From: Lactuca virosa
Lineage: Eukaryota > Streptophyta > Magnoliopsida > Asterales > Asteraceae
DNA length: 64,000 nt
NCBI GenBank assembly: GCA_928212115.1
Contig: CAKMRJ010000001.1
Coordinates: 370,812,711 to 370,876,710, forward strand
Reading direction: 5' to 3'
Below are positions 21,342 to 33,031 of this stretch, piece after piece (position 1 is the stretch's first letter; every line of letters begins with the position of its first letter). The notes under the pieces are model-generated. The model was not told the origin of the DNA, did no database searches, and worked only from the letters and a program-made list of their open reading frames with translations. Position numbers and translations under genes: made by a program.

Positions 21342-23039
21342 TGTAACGACGTAATTTTTCAAAACAATTTTTCATTTTTAAATCATACTTTCAATCACAC
21401 GATAATCATAAAACATAATGTATTCACTGTGTCATAACAAAACATGTCCCAGAATCTCAATAACATAAACTCCGTAAGTGTGTACGAATCATGCCGGCGC
21501 CTTCCCGCGATACTCGCTAGTACCTGAAACACATATCATAATAACTGTAAGCATAAATGCTTAGTGAGTTCCCCAAAATACCACATACCACACATACGCC
21601 TTTCCAGGCCATAACTCTGTAGGATCTTCTGATCCATGTGTCTTAGGTACTTCCGTCCCAAATCCCGGTAGACCTTCCGGTCCTACCCGTATCGACCTTC
21701 CGGTCCATAACCTCTTGACCTTCCGGTCCATATCATCTTGACCTTCCGGTCCATACCATACATAACATACATAGCACATACATATCACGTAACCACATAT
21801 AGCACATACATCTCATAGCATACAAGACCTTCCGGTCACACATATCACATAACCGCGTATAGCACATACATCATAGCATACAAGACCTTCCGGTCACACA
21901 TAGGTACCCTTCCAGGTACAGTATAGTGAGAAGACTCACCTCGGGTAACTCGGTAATCTCGAACTTGGTAAAATCTGCTCTAGCCTCCGCCTAATCACAT
22001 GGAATAAGCACTCTAATCAATACAACTCTCAAGGCTAGACTGTTCCCTCTCTTAGCACTCTCAAAAGGGTAAAAGACCATTTTGCCCCTCTCATGGCTCA
22101 AAGACCCAAATGTTGACCAAACCCTAAAAGTCAACAAAAGTCAACTCTCCGGGTTACGCTGGGCGTACCCGGCGACCTCACAGAAACGGGGAATGCGACC
22201 CCCTACGCCGCGCGTATTGGGATTACGCCCAGCGTAACTCCCAGTTTCAGACTCCTTAGCTTTTGGGGTCTTAAACAGTTAAGACACACGTCCAACTTTC
22301 AGATCTGACCATCCCTAAGCCTCTTGATCCATAAAGTTCGTGACTTTAAGCCTTTGCATGGTTGTATGAGTCACCAACACCCAAATCATTCCCCTTTCAA
22401 CACTTTAAAGTCCATAACTCCAACATGACTCCCTAATGACGACCAAGTTGGGATTTTTATGGATCTACAACACATATATCACTGAAATGGGACAGATCTA
22501 GGTCCATGGAGTCCCTTATGCTCATAAAGTCTCCACCTTTGGGACTTTAACCCTAGAAATGGTCCTTGCAACACCAAACCAAAATGAAGAGGAAAGTTCT
22601 GAGCTTTTTACCTCTAAATGAAGCTCCTCCCTCTGAAGAACTCATATCCAAACTTGCACTTCAAACCCTAGCCTCCACAAGCTCCTCTCCTTCTTCTTCA
22701 CTAACACACAAAGGCACTTTTAGCTCAACTCACTCACACACAAGCTTTTGGACGAAGGAATTGCTCTCTTAGGGTTTCACTCTCTGATATGGTGGCTGAG
22801 GATAAAGCCTTAGCATTCCTTATATAGTGCAAAAGCCAAAATTAGGGTTTGCATCTGGGCCCGCTACGCCCAGCGTACCTAGGCGAGTCTGCGTCCAAAT
22901 TAAGCTCATGAGTACGCGCAGCGTACTCTCCAGTACGCCCAGCGTACTCATTTGCTACAGATTCCACTCAAGGGCTAATCTTGACAACTTGACAAAAGAG
23001 AAGGGTTAAATAGTTGTACTTGAATTTCGGGATGTTACA
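21342..23039 (-). repeat. Gypsy I 3' LTR
   Basis: 1698 bp. Contains a 23-bp tandem array of GACCTTCCGGTC units (21671-21762, further copies at 21828 and 21884), TACGCCCAGCGTA-type palindromes (22153-22241, 22863-22951) and a minus-strand CTATATAAGG TATA box (22818-22827). Open frames within are spurious. Confidence 0.92.
22818..22827 (-). promoter_or_regulatory. TATA box of Gypsy I LTR
   Basis: CTATATAAGG on the minus strand, repeated at 29358-29367 in the other LTR, about 215-240 bp into the LTR. Confidence 0.55.
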
Positions 23040-23077
23040 ATTCTCCCCCACTAGAACCAGACTTCGCCCTCGAAGTC

Positions 23078-23685
23078 TCATGCTGTAAACAACTCCGGAT
23101 GCTGCTCCCGCATCTCTGACTCTGTCTCCCAAGTCAGCTCAGACCCCCTCCGATGTTGCCACTGAACCTGAACCAGGGACACCTCCTTGTTCCTCAGAAC
23201 CTTGATCTTTCGATCCACAATCGCGATTGGCCTCTCAGCATAATCCAGGCTCGCATCCACCTGAATATCCTCCAGTGGTACCACCGTCGACTCGTCGGCT
23301 ATGCACTTCCTCAACTGAGACACGTGGAAGGTATCATGAATCTGCCTCAACTCCGCAGGTAGCTCCAACCGATATGCTACCTTGCCCACCCTCGCGGTCA
23401 CCCTGAATGGACCGATGTATCGGGCCCCATCTTGCCCCTCTTCCCGAATCGGATCACTCCTTTCCAAGGAGATACTTTCAGGAGTACGAAGTCCCCCACT
23501 TGGAACTCCAGCTCGGATTGTCGCCGATCCGCATAACTCTTTTGACGACTCTGAGCCGTCAGTAACCTCTGTCTAACCTGCTGTACCTGCTCTGTCGTCT
23601 GAAGGACTATCCCAGTGCTACCCGTCACGCGCTGCCCTACCTCTCCCCAGCAAACGGGAGTCCGACACCTCCTCCCATACAACAA
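23078..23685 (-). pseudogene. Gypsy I integrase C-terminus
   Basis: Only the end of integrase survives. It begins abruptly with MLYGRRCRTPVCWGEVG, followed by RQKSYADRRQSELEF, VGDFVLLKVSPWKGVIRFGK, then after a frameshift IGPFRVTARVGKVAYRLELP (GPF module), HDTFHVSQLRKC and QWQHRRGSELTWETESEM (the chromatin-targeting tail region of this group). The zinc-binding and catalytic DDE parts are absent. Two overlapping frames (23398-23685 and 23078-23467) are split by the indel near 23440. Confidence 0.88.
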
Positions 23686-24224
23686 CTACCTCGGCCCAGT
23701 GACACTCAAGTCACGAAGTTCGCTTAACCCTAAGTGAATGCTACCTTCCCAACTGGAGATCGACTCAACCCCGACCTCTATCATTTGATACCCATCGTCC
23801 CATGCAACTTGCGGTACCACCCGTACCTGAGTACTGACCGATACAGGTCTAAGACATCATATGATAAACAATATTCCTCAACATGGAACCCACCTCAGAA
23901 TCCAGAATCTCATCTCGCCTATCCAACGCACTATCAGGGCCAAACTCAACTCGAGAGTTTGGTCCGTCCAAGAGTTGGAACCACTCTTCCCAACGAAGCA
24001 CTCAACTTAGAACTCATCTCTCGTAACCCATGCGCACCTCACTTATCCCATTCTTTTGGATTGTGATGACCACGCCTCACTCCGACCATAATGACTCCCT
24101 ATCATTGAGGAGACCCCGGTCTCGCCCCTGGTCCAACCACCAGGTGCCCAAAAACTCGTAAATTAGGGCCATCCCATGCCTAAAACTCTTCTGCACCATG
24201 CTCTGATCAAAGAGTACTTTATAA
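23686..24224. other. Unassigned spacer replacing RNase H and integrase core in Gypsy I
   Basis: About 540 bp with no recognised domain in any frame. Base composition (C-rich on the plus strand) matches the rest of I. It may be highly diverged internal sequence of a non-autonomous subfamily, or filler from a repair event. Confidence 0.5.
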
Positions 24225-24690
24225 TGACAACTTCTCGCTGACTAGCATGAACTACGTTTTCCCCGTAGCATCACATCAACTTCTCATTGACTGGTGAGTA
24301 CTACGGCTTCCTGCGATATCACCACAACCTCTGACTAGCGAGTACTACGGCTTCCCATAGCATCATAACAACCTCTGACTAGTGAGTACTACGGCTTCCC
24401 GTAGCATCACAACAACCTCTGACCAGTGAGTACTACGGCTTCCCGTAGCATCACAACAACCTCTGACTAGTGAGTACTACGGCTTCCCGTAGCATCACAA
24501 CAACCTCTGACTAGTGAGTACTACGGCTTCGCGTAGCATCACAACAACCTCTGACCAGTGAGTACTACGACTTCCCGTAGCATCACAACAACCTCTGACT
24601 AGTGACTACTACGGCTTCCCGTAGCATCACAACAACCTTTGACTAGTGAGTACTACGGCTTCCCGTAGCATCACAACAACCTTTGACTAA
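24225..24690. repeat. 44-bp minisatellite in Gypsy I
   Basis: About ten units. AGTACTACGG starts at 24341, 24385, 24429, 24473, 24517 and 24561, with AGTACTACGG-like starts at 24605 and 24649, a constant 44-bp step. Each unit reads CTAGTGAGTACTACGGCTTC, then CCGTAGCATCACAACAACC. CTACGG and CCGTAG in each unit form a small inverted repeat. The left-hand units are more diverged. Confidence 0.95.
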
Positions 24691-25771
24691 ATCTCCGATA
24701 GTAGTCGGCCAATCCCAGAAAACTCCTAATCTCGGTGGGAGATCTCGGCACCTCCCAACTCATAACCGCCTCAATCTTGGCCGGATCGACCAAAATCCCA
24801 TCCTGGTTGACGAGATGCCCCAAGAACTGGACCTCCCGTAACCAGAACTCGCACTTGGAGAATTTGGCATAAAGCCTCTCCGTCCTCAATACCCCGAGAA
24901 TCTCTCTCAGATGCTCCTCGTGCTGCTCTCTAGATCTCGAATACGCCAGTATATCGTCGATGAACATGATCACCGAACGATCCAACATCGGTCTACACAC
25001 CCTGTTCATGAGATCCATGAACGCTGCCGGTGCATTGGTGAGCCCGAAAGGCATCACCACGAACTCGTAATGCCCATAACGAGTCCTAAATGTCGTCTTC
25101 TGGATATCCTCATCATGCATTCTCATCTGATGATATCCAGACCTCAGATCAATCTTGGAGAACCAAGACGCTCCCTGCAACTGATCGAACAAATCGCCGA
25201 TCCTCGGTAATGGGTAACGGTTCTTGACCGTCAACTTGTTGAACTCCCGGTAATCAATACACATCCGGTGTGAACCATCCTTTTTCTTGACAAAAAGGAT
25301 CGGCGCTCCCCATGGCGAGCTACTCGGTCGAATAAACCCCTTTCCCAGCAGCTCCTGAAGCTGCGAGGATAACTCCTGCATCTCTGGCGGCGCAAGGCGA
25401 TAAGGCGCCTTGGCGATAGGCGCTGCCCCCGGAACCAAATCAATGCGAAACTCTACCTGCCTCTCGGGAGGCACACCCGACAACTCCTCAGGAAAAACAT
25501 CCGGGAACTCACGCACTATCGGAACGTCATCCATCGAACTTGGCCTCCCAGCGGCCTCTCGTGTGTCCATCACATAGGCTACAAACCCGCTGCAGCCCTG
25601 CTGCAAACTCTGTCTCGCTCTGGCGGCTGAACAAAACGCCGACTCACATCGGGTACCCTCGCCGTACACCGTAAGTACTCCCCCACTGGGGTCTCGTATC
25701 GTCACCAACTGTCGCTCGCAGTCTATGACAGCCCCAATCGGCTCAACCAATCCATGCTCACTATGACACAT
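24691..25771 (-). pseudogene. Gypsy I reverse transcriptase
   Basis: Open frame covering the Gypsy RT: VREFPDVFPEELSGVPPERQ, KAPYRLAPPEM, SPWGAPILFVKKKDGSHRMC, CIDYREFNKLTVKNRYPLPR, FSKIDLRSGYHQ, MPFGLTNAPAAFMDLMNRVC, the catalytic FIDD at residues 270-273 (24953-24964), KFSKCEFWL and SFLGLADYYRRF. After YYRRF the frame runs into the minisatellite, so the RT/RNase H connection is lost. The RT domain itself looks intact over about 280 residues. Protease in another frame overlaps its start. Confidence 0.92.
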
Positions 25772-26058
25772 ACGTCCCCCATCGCTATCGGGACCAGATC
25801 TATTGGGAACTCAACACCGAAGATCTCGAGTACACATCCTCGAATCACATCCGTAGCATACACCGCTCGCTCATCGGCTATGGAAACTTGTAAAGGTCGT
25901 CTCAACGCCTCTCGTCGGCTACTGATGTGTCGACTAAACGCTATCGACACAAATGATCGACTCGCACCCGAGTCAAATAACACTAAGGCAGGTACAGAAC
26001 TCACAAGAAAAGTACCTACGCATATCATAATATAAGCACAATATCTCGTCTCAGCATA
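25723..26058 (-). pseudogene. Gypsy I aspartic protease
   Basis: Retropepsin-like domain: TFLVSSVPALVLFDSGASRS, with the DSGAS active site near residue 18-22, then IDLVPIAMGDVCVIVSMDWL, in which ILGMDWL of the family is IVSMDWL. The frame shifts at about 25725-25770 into the RT frame, the only break between protease and RT. It matures the Gag-Pol polyprotein. Confidence 0.85.
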
Positions 26059-27250
26059 AATAAAGAATACGTACCAGCCACAACATCGGGCACTGCGCGG
26101 ACCTCCTCCGCTGTCAACTGGAAAGCTCTCCCACGAGCCTTCGGTGCCTCGGCCTTCGATGGCCGAATCTCGGTAGCCCTAGCAGCAGGTGCAGATCCCT
26201 GTGTTGATCCCTGATGTAGCTGCGGGCACTCAGCCTTCCGATGGCCAGTCTGGTTGCAATGAACGCAAACCATGAATCCCTTGGGGAAATCCTTGGTGAT
26301 ATGCCCCTCCTTGCCACATTTGTAGCAAGCACCCGATCGACAGACCCCATCATGTCCCTTGCCGCACTTCACACAAGTGCGGCCCTTCTGGCCTCCAGAT
26401 CTCGTATCCGCGGACTTTGCCCGCTTGGCTGCCGGCTGAGACTGTGCCGGCCGCCGATCCATCCTCTGAGACTCGGCCTCCTCCCTGGCCTGAGTCTCCA
26501 ACTCAATCTCCCTCTTCCGGGCATTTGCCTGAAGCTCAGCAAATGTCCGGTAAGTCGAGTTCGACACGAACTCCCGTATATCCCTCCTCAAAATGCCCAA
26601 ATACCGGCTCATGCGTGCCTGCTCAGTAGGCACCTGCTCAGGGCAGAACATCGCCCTCTCATGAAACTTCCTGGTAACCACAGTAACCGAATCAGTACCC
26701 TGCTTGAGGGTCAAGAACTCCTGAATCAACCGTTCCCTCTCCACAAGGGAACATACTCATCTCAGAACATGGGGGTGAACCTCTCCCAGGTCACCGCTGA
26801 AATCTCTACAAGAGTGAAACTCGCCGTCACGAACTTCCACCAATCCTTCGCTCCCAAGCGAAGCTGGTTCAACGCGAACCGTACCCTCAGATGCTCCGGA
26901 CATGAACACGAGTAGAAGCATCCCTCGATATCAGCAATCCATCTCATCGCAGCGATCGGATCCTGCGTCCCATCAAACTCTGGTGGCTCCGTGTTGCTGA
27001 CTCTCGAAGCAACAACGAGTCACCTCCCTGAGGTCTGGCAGCATCCACTGCTACAGTAGCTGCAGCAGCCGCAGCCTCAGTCACCGCTGCATACCGCTCA
27101 TCAAAAGTCTCAATCAATGTGGTCTTGATAGACCCAAACATCTTTCGGAATCTCGGCTCGAATCGCCGTTGCCACCTCATCGTGGATCATCTGACGAAGC
27201 TCCTCGTCATTCACGCTACTTGGCTCAGGTCTGTGACGTGTCCCAACCAT
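26059..27250 (-). pseudogene. Gypsy I gag
   Basis: Start ATG at 27248-27250 (MVGTRHRPEPSS). The retrotransposon Gag domain follows in pieces: IADIEGCFYSC, RVRFALNQLRLGAKDWW and WERFTPMF (26762-26947); RERLIQEFLTLKQGTDSVTV, FHERAMFCPEQVPTEQAR and ELQANARKREIELE (26025-26744). It ends with three CCHC-type knuckles: CVKCGKGHDGVC, CYKCGKEGHITKDF (last Cys lost) and CVHCNQTGHRKAEC. Frameshifts near 27180, 26945 and 26750. Gag packages the element RNA. Confidence 0.9.
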
Positions 27251-27855
27251 GATGTCTCTCAAATACAACATAATAATATCAGAGACTCGCTCGAGCATAC
27301 TTGCACTCGATCACTCAACCCTACTTGTTCTCTAGTACCCAAAGGATTCTTACTTAGAGTGTGCACTTCTCCGGTGTCTTCAGTAGTACGGGCCCTATAC
27401 TACCGTCCACACCGCATCAGTATTCACCCTAAGTCCTCCTCCTTGGATCCCAGATCACAAGTACTCTATATCTTACTGGCATAGGTACCCTTCGGTAGAC
27501 CTCTCATCAGCTCCTCACTGCTACCTACTCGCTCTCAAGCATCACATGGCAGCAAAAATCTCCCTAGGCTAAGGCATCACAAATCAGGCCACTCTAGTCC
27601 TAATATGAATACCTAGCCTACTCTAGCATGCATATCATAACATATCTCATAACACATAATGTAAGGGTATTTTGGGAAATCACCGTTCGGGCGCTGGCTG
27701 ATCGTACACACTGCTTCCTTCTGCCTTTCTCAAAATCTTTTGCTCTTTTAGAAAAATTGTTTATTTTATGAAAAACTTTCTCAATTCCTCAGTTTGAGTT
27801 CAGGTTCATCCGAAGATGCACCCGAATCCCTCAAACCAAGGCTCTGATACCAACT
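27251..27855 (-). other. Gypsy I leader and primer binding site
   Basis: 600-bp untranslated leader. At 27840-27855 the plus strand reads GGCTCTGATACCAACT, the complement of AGTTGGTATCAGAGCC, a tRNA-Met type primer site abutting the LTR. The leader is related to 62160-62536 (element L). Confidence 0.85.
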
Positions 27856-29600
27856 TGTAACGACGTAATTTTTTCAAAACAATTTATCATTTTTAAATCA
27901 TACTATCAATCACACGATAATCATAAAACATAATGTATTCACTATGTCATAACAAAACATGTCCCAGAATCTCAATAACATAAACTCCGTAAGTGTGTAC
28001 GAATCATGTCGGCGCCTTCCCGCGATCCTCGCTAGTACCTGAAACACATATCATAACAACTGTAAGCATAAATGCTTAGTGAGTTCCCCAAAATACCACA
28101 TACCACACATACGCCTTTCCAGGCCATAACTCTGTAGGATCTTCCCATCCATGTGTCTCAGGGACTTCCGTCCCAAATCCCGGTAGACCTTCCGGTCCTA
28201 CCAGTATCGACCTTCCGGTCCGTAACCTCTTGACCTTCCGGTCCATATCATCTTGACCTTCCGGTCCATACCATACATAACATACATAGCACATACATAT
28301 CACGTAACCGCATATAGCACATACATCTCATAGCATACAAGACCTTCCGGTCATACATATCACATAACCGCGTATAGCACATACATCATAGCATACAAGA
28401 CCTTCCGGTCACACATAGGTACCCTTCCAGGTACAGTATAGTGAGAAGACTCACCTCGGGTAACTCGGTAATCTCGAACTTGGTAAAAAATCTGCTCTAG
28501 CCTCCGCCTAATCACATGGAATAAGCACTCTAATCAATACAACTCTCAAGGCTAGACTGTTCCCTCTCTTAGCACTCTCAGAAGGGTAAAAGACCATTTT
28601 GCCCCTCTCATGGCTCAAAGACCCAAATGTTGACCAAACCCTAAAAGTCAACAAAAGTCAACTCTCAGGGTTACGCTGCGTGTACCGAACCTGTACGCTG
28701 GGCGTACCCGGCGACCTCACAGAAACGGGGAATGCGACCCCCTACGCCGCGCGTACTGGGATTACGCCCAACGTAACTCCTAGTTTCAGACTCCTTAGCT
28801 TTTGGGGTCTTAAACAGTTAAGACACACGTCCAACTTTCAGATCTGACCATCCCTAAGCCTCTTGATCCATAAAGTTCGTGACTTTAAGCCTTTTGCATG
28901 GCTGTATGAGTCACCAACACCCAAATCATTCCGCTTTCAACACTTTAAAGTCCATAACTCCAACATGACTCCCTAATGACGACCAAGTTGGGATTTTTAT
29001 GGATGTACAACACATATATCACTGAAATGGGACAGATCTAGGTCCATGGAGTCCCTTATGCTCATAAAGTCTCCACCTTTGGGACTTTAACCCTAGAAAT
29101 GGTCCTTGCAACACCAAACCAAAATGAAGAGGAAAGTTCTGAGCTTTTTACCTCTAAATGAAACTCCTCCCTCTGAAGAACTCAGATCCAAACTTGCACT
29201 TCAAACCCTAGCCTCCACAAGCTCCTCTCCTTCTTCTTCACTAACACACAAAGGCACTTTTAGCTCAACTCACTCACACACAAACTTTAGGACGAAGGAA
29301 ATGCTCTCTTAGGGTTTCACTCTCTGATATGGTGGCTGAGGATAAAGCCTTAGCATTCCTTATATAGTGCACAAGCCAAAATTAGGGTTTGCATCTGGGC
29401 CCGCTACGCCCAGCGTAACCTTGGGTATGCCCAGCGTACCTAGGCGAGTCCGCGTCCAAATTAAGCACATGAGTACGCGCAGCGTACTCTCCAGTACGCC
29501 CAGCGTACTCATTTGCTACAGATTCCACTCAAGGGCTAATCTTGACAACTTGACAAAAGATTAGGGTTAAATAGCTGTACCTGAATTTCGGGATGTTACA
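27856..29600 (-). repeat. Gypsy I 5' LTR
   Basis: 1745 bp, colinear with 21342-23039. It retains two short segments absent from the other LTR, each next to a palindrome (about 28677-28700 and 29415-29437). The 23-bp array starts at 28186. Confidence 0.92.
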
Positions 29601-31709
29601 TTTTAGAATTGGAATGAAGTATAATTTCCTCTCCCTTAATTATAGCAAAACAACTTTTCAAACCTTGCAACTTTGCAAATTGAAACTTTTGTTTTTTATA
29701 GTTAACATTGCTAACTTGCAACACTTAACATAATAATCATGCTCCTACTAACATGATAATTATCTTCTTATCAGCATAACACTTATGCTCCCACTAGCTT
29801 TGACATGTAACCAGAAATCAACTGGACTTCTAGAAATCAATACTTTGTTGACTTTCATTACCAAAGTTCAGGTTTCTGATACGAGATGCTTCGATAAGAC
29901 TTTATCTAAGCTTCCTAAAATCATACACCTTTCCTTAGATAGCTCACATGTGTGTCTAAACAATTTTAGAACTATGAAATGGGATGCCGTAATCATAGTC
30001 TCAAATGTTTAGACCTTTTCCATTGCTCACAATTCGAATTATGAAAAGGAATGCCGTAATCATAATTGAATTTGAGAATGAAAATATCACAATTTCTATC
30101 TCCTTAAAATCTTCTTAGTGAAAACATTTCCTCACCATCATTTTCATGAATCGAAGAGAAACCTTATGACACTTTAGATTTTATGGTGTATGTGTTCCTA
30201 TCCATATGAATTTTTCAAAAACATAACCACAAGAGGAGGTTAGTGACAAATCCAAACTCATATGGACTGAACTCGTTCAATCTTAACTTCTTGCCACCTG
30301 GCAGCACAAGGGCCTACCATTGCTTCCAGGTAGTTATGCAAACAACTGAGAACTCATAGAACTCACATGCATAGTCAACTTTAACTGGAATGGGCACAGA
30401 AACAAGAATATGTCAACACGATAGGCTATAAACCTCAAGTCGTGTGCTAGTGATAAACAATACCCTTTATTAGTTCTTGAAACTTTTCAAGATCTTTAAG
30501 ACTCCAACTGACCTCTTGACATATAAAATTCTCTTGTCAAGAACCATTCCTTGACAAAGCAAATATTCAATAGTTAGTGCAGATTCTTATCAAGACAAAC
30601 ATTTCACAAAATTGGCCATAGTTGGTCTTTGTTTTATCCAAAACATCACAACTCATCAATTTCAAATGTACAAGAGTAGAAAACATTTTACTCTACATTT
30701 GATAAGTTTTTTAAACCTTCTTAACATTATGTTACTCAAGGCTTGATCTTTGGAGTATTAATCTAAGACTCAATTTTGGAACTAAGTATGATTCATCTTT
30801 TGATTTAACCATTTCAACAATTCACGATTCCTCTTCTTAGTCAAACAACTGCACTAAGATGTCCTCAGAGGATCAATTGTGATATGGTTTTTCCTAATCA
30901 TTAAGATGATCATAAAACATGATACTGAAGTACTCTCCCATCTTTTCAGATTGGAGAAACTTTTATCTTTCTGCCTAATTTGATTCTTCTCATTCGTCCT
31001 GCCATACATTAAGCCTTTTCCAATGTTTCAGAATTATACTTAAACTTGTAAGTACAACCATATTTACTAAACTTTAGTAAATCATGACAAAAAGCCTTAT
31101 CGTTCTTTGTGGTGGACCTGATCAGCGCACAACCAAGTCTACCCGATCTCCTAGTCCTTCACTTGACTCACATATACATGTGAACAAGGAATTAGTCTTA
31201 ATTTCCCAAAGATGAAAATTCTCATTCATCATACAATACAAGTTGCATGATTCCAAGTTTCTATCCAACTGAAACTTGGTTGATGAGAATCTTTCCTTAT
31301 TTGGTAAATTATAACACTACCACAAATGAAAGAATCAAATCTATTTTCCAATGGAATCATATAAACAACATCACAAATCCCATTGTAAGGATACTTAAAA
31401 TAAATAAAATCAAAAATTTTCCTTTTATTTTCAAATTTCGGAAAAACTTATCCTTACAATGCAAATACATATGAAAAATATGTTGTTATCTATGCCTAAG
31501 CAATCTATCATAACTCTTAAGCAGCAACTCAAAATTCTGATCTTCGAATCATGCGATCGAAATCCATCTTCGCGATCAGATTCAGCATACTCTTCTTCTA
31601 AGCTTCCTCTCCTTTTTCGATTCTACAAAACATCAAAATACAACCTAGTCACATCATGTAATAAGAATCTCCAAATAGGAACTTAATAGAGTTAGATAGT
31701 GGACTTTAC
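29601..31709 (-). other. Element C tail, part 2 (decayed pol)
   Basis: Continues part 1. Contains two GGATGCCGTAATC modules (about 29973-29997 and 30038-30060), an RT relic colinear with B's (about 30200-30570) and an integrase relic (about 30790-31230). No usable frame. Confidence 0.72.
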
Positions 31710-32447
31710 CTGAAGCATAGTAAAATTTTTTACTTTTACCATCCTAGTGAACTTTCAGGTAAATAAGGCAGCTTCGCAACCAATGCCCCTTCCTTTGGCA
31801 ATAGAAACATATGGACTCTTTAGTAATGGTACATGGGACTATCTCAGACTTAGCCTTTCTCTTTACCATTCAGTCAACCGGGTTGACTATGGCTGATCCC
31901 TTTCCATTGGGAAGAGAAGACTTTTCTGGATTTCTAATGTTACCATTGTAAATGTCCATGGAAGTTTGGGAAGTAGATCTTCCAATCAAATTTGCTTTAC
32001 TAGTGCTCCAAATCATTTCTGATTCAGCAGCAACAATCAAATAGGTAAGATCGATAAGGGTCATGTCGTGATCTGTCACATAGTAGTCCTTTAAAGAACT
32101 CACTATATGACTCGGAGAGTGATTGAAGAACCCAATCAACAGTAAACTTCCTTGAGACTTCGACACCCAACTCTCCCAGCTTGTCAATATGAGACTTCAT
32201 CTCCAAGATGTGAGTACATATAGACACTGTTTTCCAATAGGGATTGAGTGACCTTGAACTTTTCAAGAAGTTGTGGGTTAGGGAGAATAATTGGAGGAGG
32301 TGGAGGAAGTGAAGTATGATTTCCAGTCCCATTAATGCACAACAAAGGGATTAATCTTTCACCTTGATTGCCATTTGGGATATCATCTTCATTAGGATAG
32401 CTTTATCCAAAAGGATAAGGAAGACTATAGTTGTCATAACTAGACAT
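31710..32447 (-). pseudogene. Element C shortened gag, broken
   Basis: Same shortened Gag as B: start ATG at 32445-32447, SLPPPPPIILP, LEKFKVTQSLL, LKDYYVTDHDMTLIDLTYL and SSLPNGKGSAIVNPVD. The zinc-knuckle region is near 31760-31800. Stops and frameshifts are present. It keeps about 20 codons (NGNQGERLIPL) between the start and the proline stretch that B has lost or changed. The N-terminal half of normal Gag is absent, as in B and H. Confidence 0.82.
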
Positions 32448-33031
32448 CTATAAGGGAGAAATTCAAGTTTAGTTGATTTAAGCCCTTAATATAACACCCA
32501 ATATGAAATATTAAGGCTAGGACCCAACACAATATTTTATAACTTGGAAGAGGGATGTCGTAATCCAAGCTACAAAATATTTGAAGGTAGGTAAATGACG
32601 ATTTACCAATTTCCACCATGAAAAACGAAATTTAACATTAGGTTTTAAATGAATTGAAACTCCTAGATCTTTTGAGATTCATTGAACTATTCAACGACAT
32701 GTTTAAATCTCGATCCTGCCCTTCAAGTTTGTGACTAGGATGCCGAGGATCACAAACAATGAGTGAATAACCATGCAAATTAACTTGGTACATTTAATGT
32801 TACAACCACCTAATCATGTGCTGGTTAACCACACACGCTCCATTGATTTATGATTAACATCAAGCTACCCTTTGCCACACATTGTCAGTCCCAGATTACT
32901 GTGCCAGTTAACCACACATGCTCCACTAACGACTTAACAAGGTGCAAAGTGCAATTTCATGGGTTAGCACCAAATTCACATTTTCCTAAAGTAACTAAGA
33001 TTAGGAATTTAATAAACTTTAGTTACTTTAT
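32448..33031 (-). other. Element C leader, part 1
   Basis: Leader next to gag, with GGGATGTCGTAATCC near 32551-32566 and two GGTTAACCACACACGCTCC-type modules (about 32820-32845 and 32905-32935). It ends TTTAT (33027-33031) at Gypsy G and resumes at 53185. Confidence 0.82.

Larger units (their letters stand above)
21342..29600 (-). mobile_element. Gypsy LTR retrotransposon I (internally deleted)
   Basis: Minus-strand Gypsy element with LTRs at 21342-23039 and 27856-29600 (TGTAACG...GATGTTACA), a perfect TTTTA target duplication (21337-21341 and 29601-29605), a polypurine complement at 23040-23053 and a primer site at 27840-27855. Gag, protease and RT are recognisable. RNase H and most of integrase are gone, and about 1 kb of non-coding sequence with a 44-bp minisatellite occupies their place. 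The LTRs differ mainly by a few indels between palindromic repeats, so it looks younger than C. Confidence 0.92.

Noticed and set aside
22566..23009. Small plus-strand open frames in Gypsy I LTRs (also 29106-29564)
   Set aside because: Present in both LTR copies because the LTRs are copies; antisense to the element and without recognisable domains.
24225..24690. Regular 44-bp repeat as a CRISPR array
   Set aside because: Whole unit repeats with no unique spacers, and this is plant DNA inside a Gypsy element.
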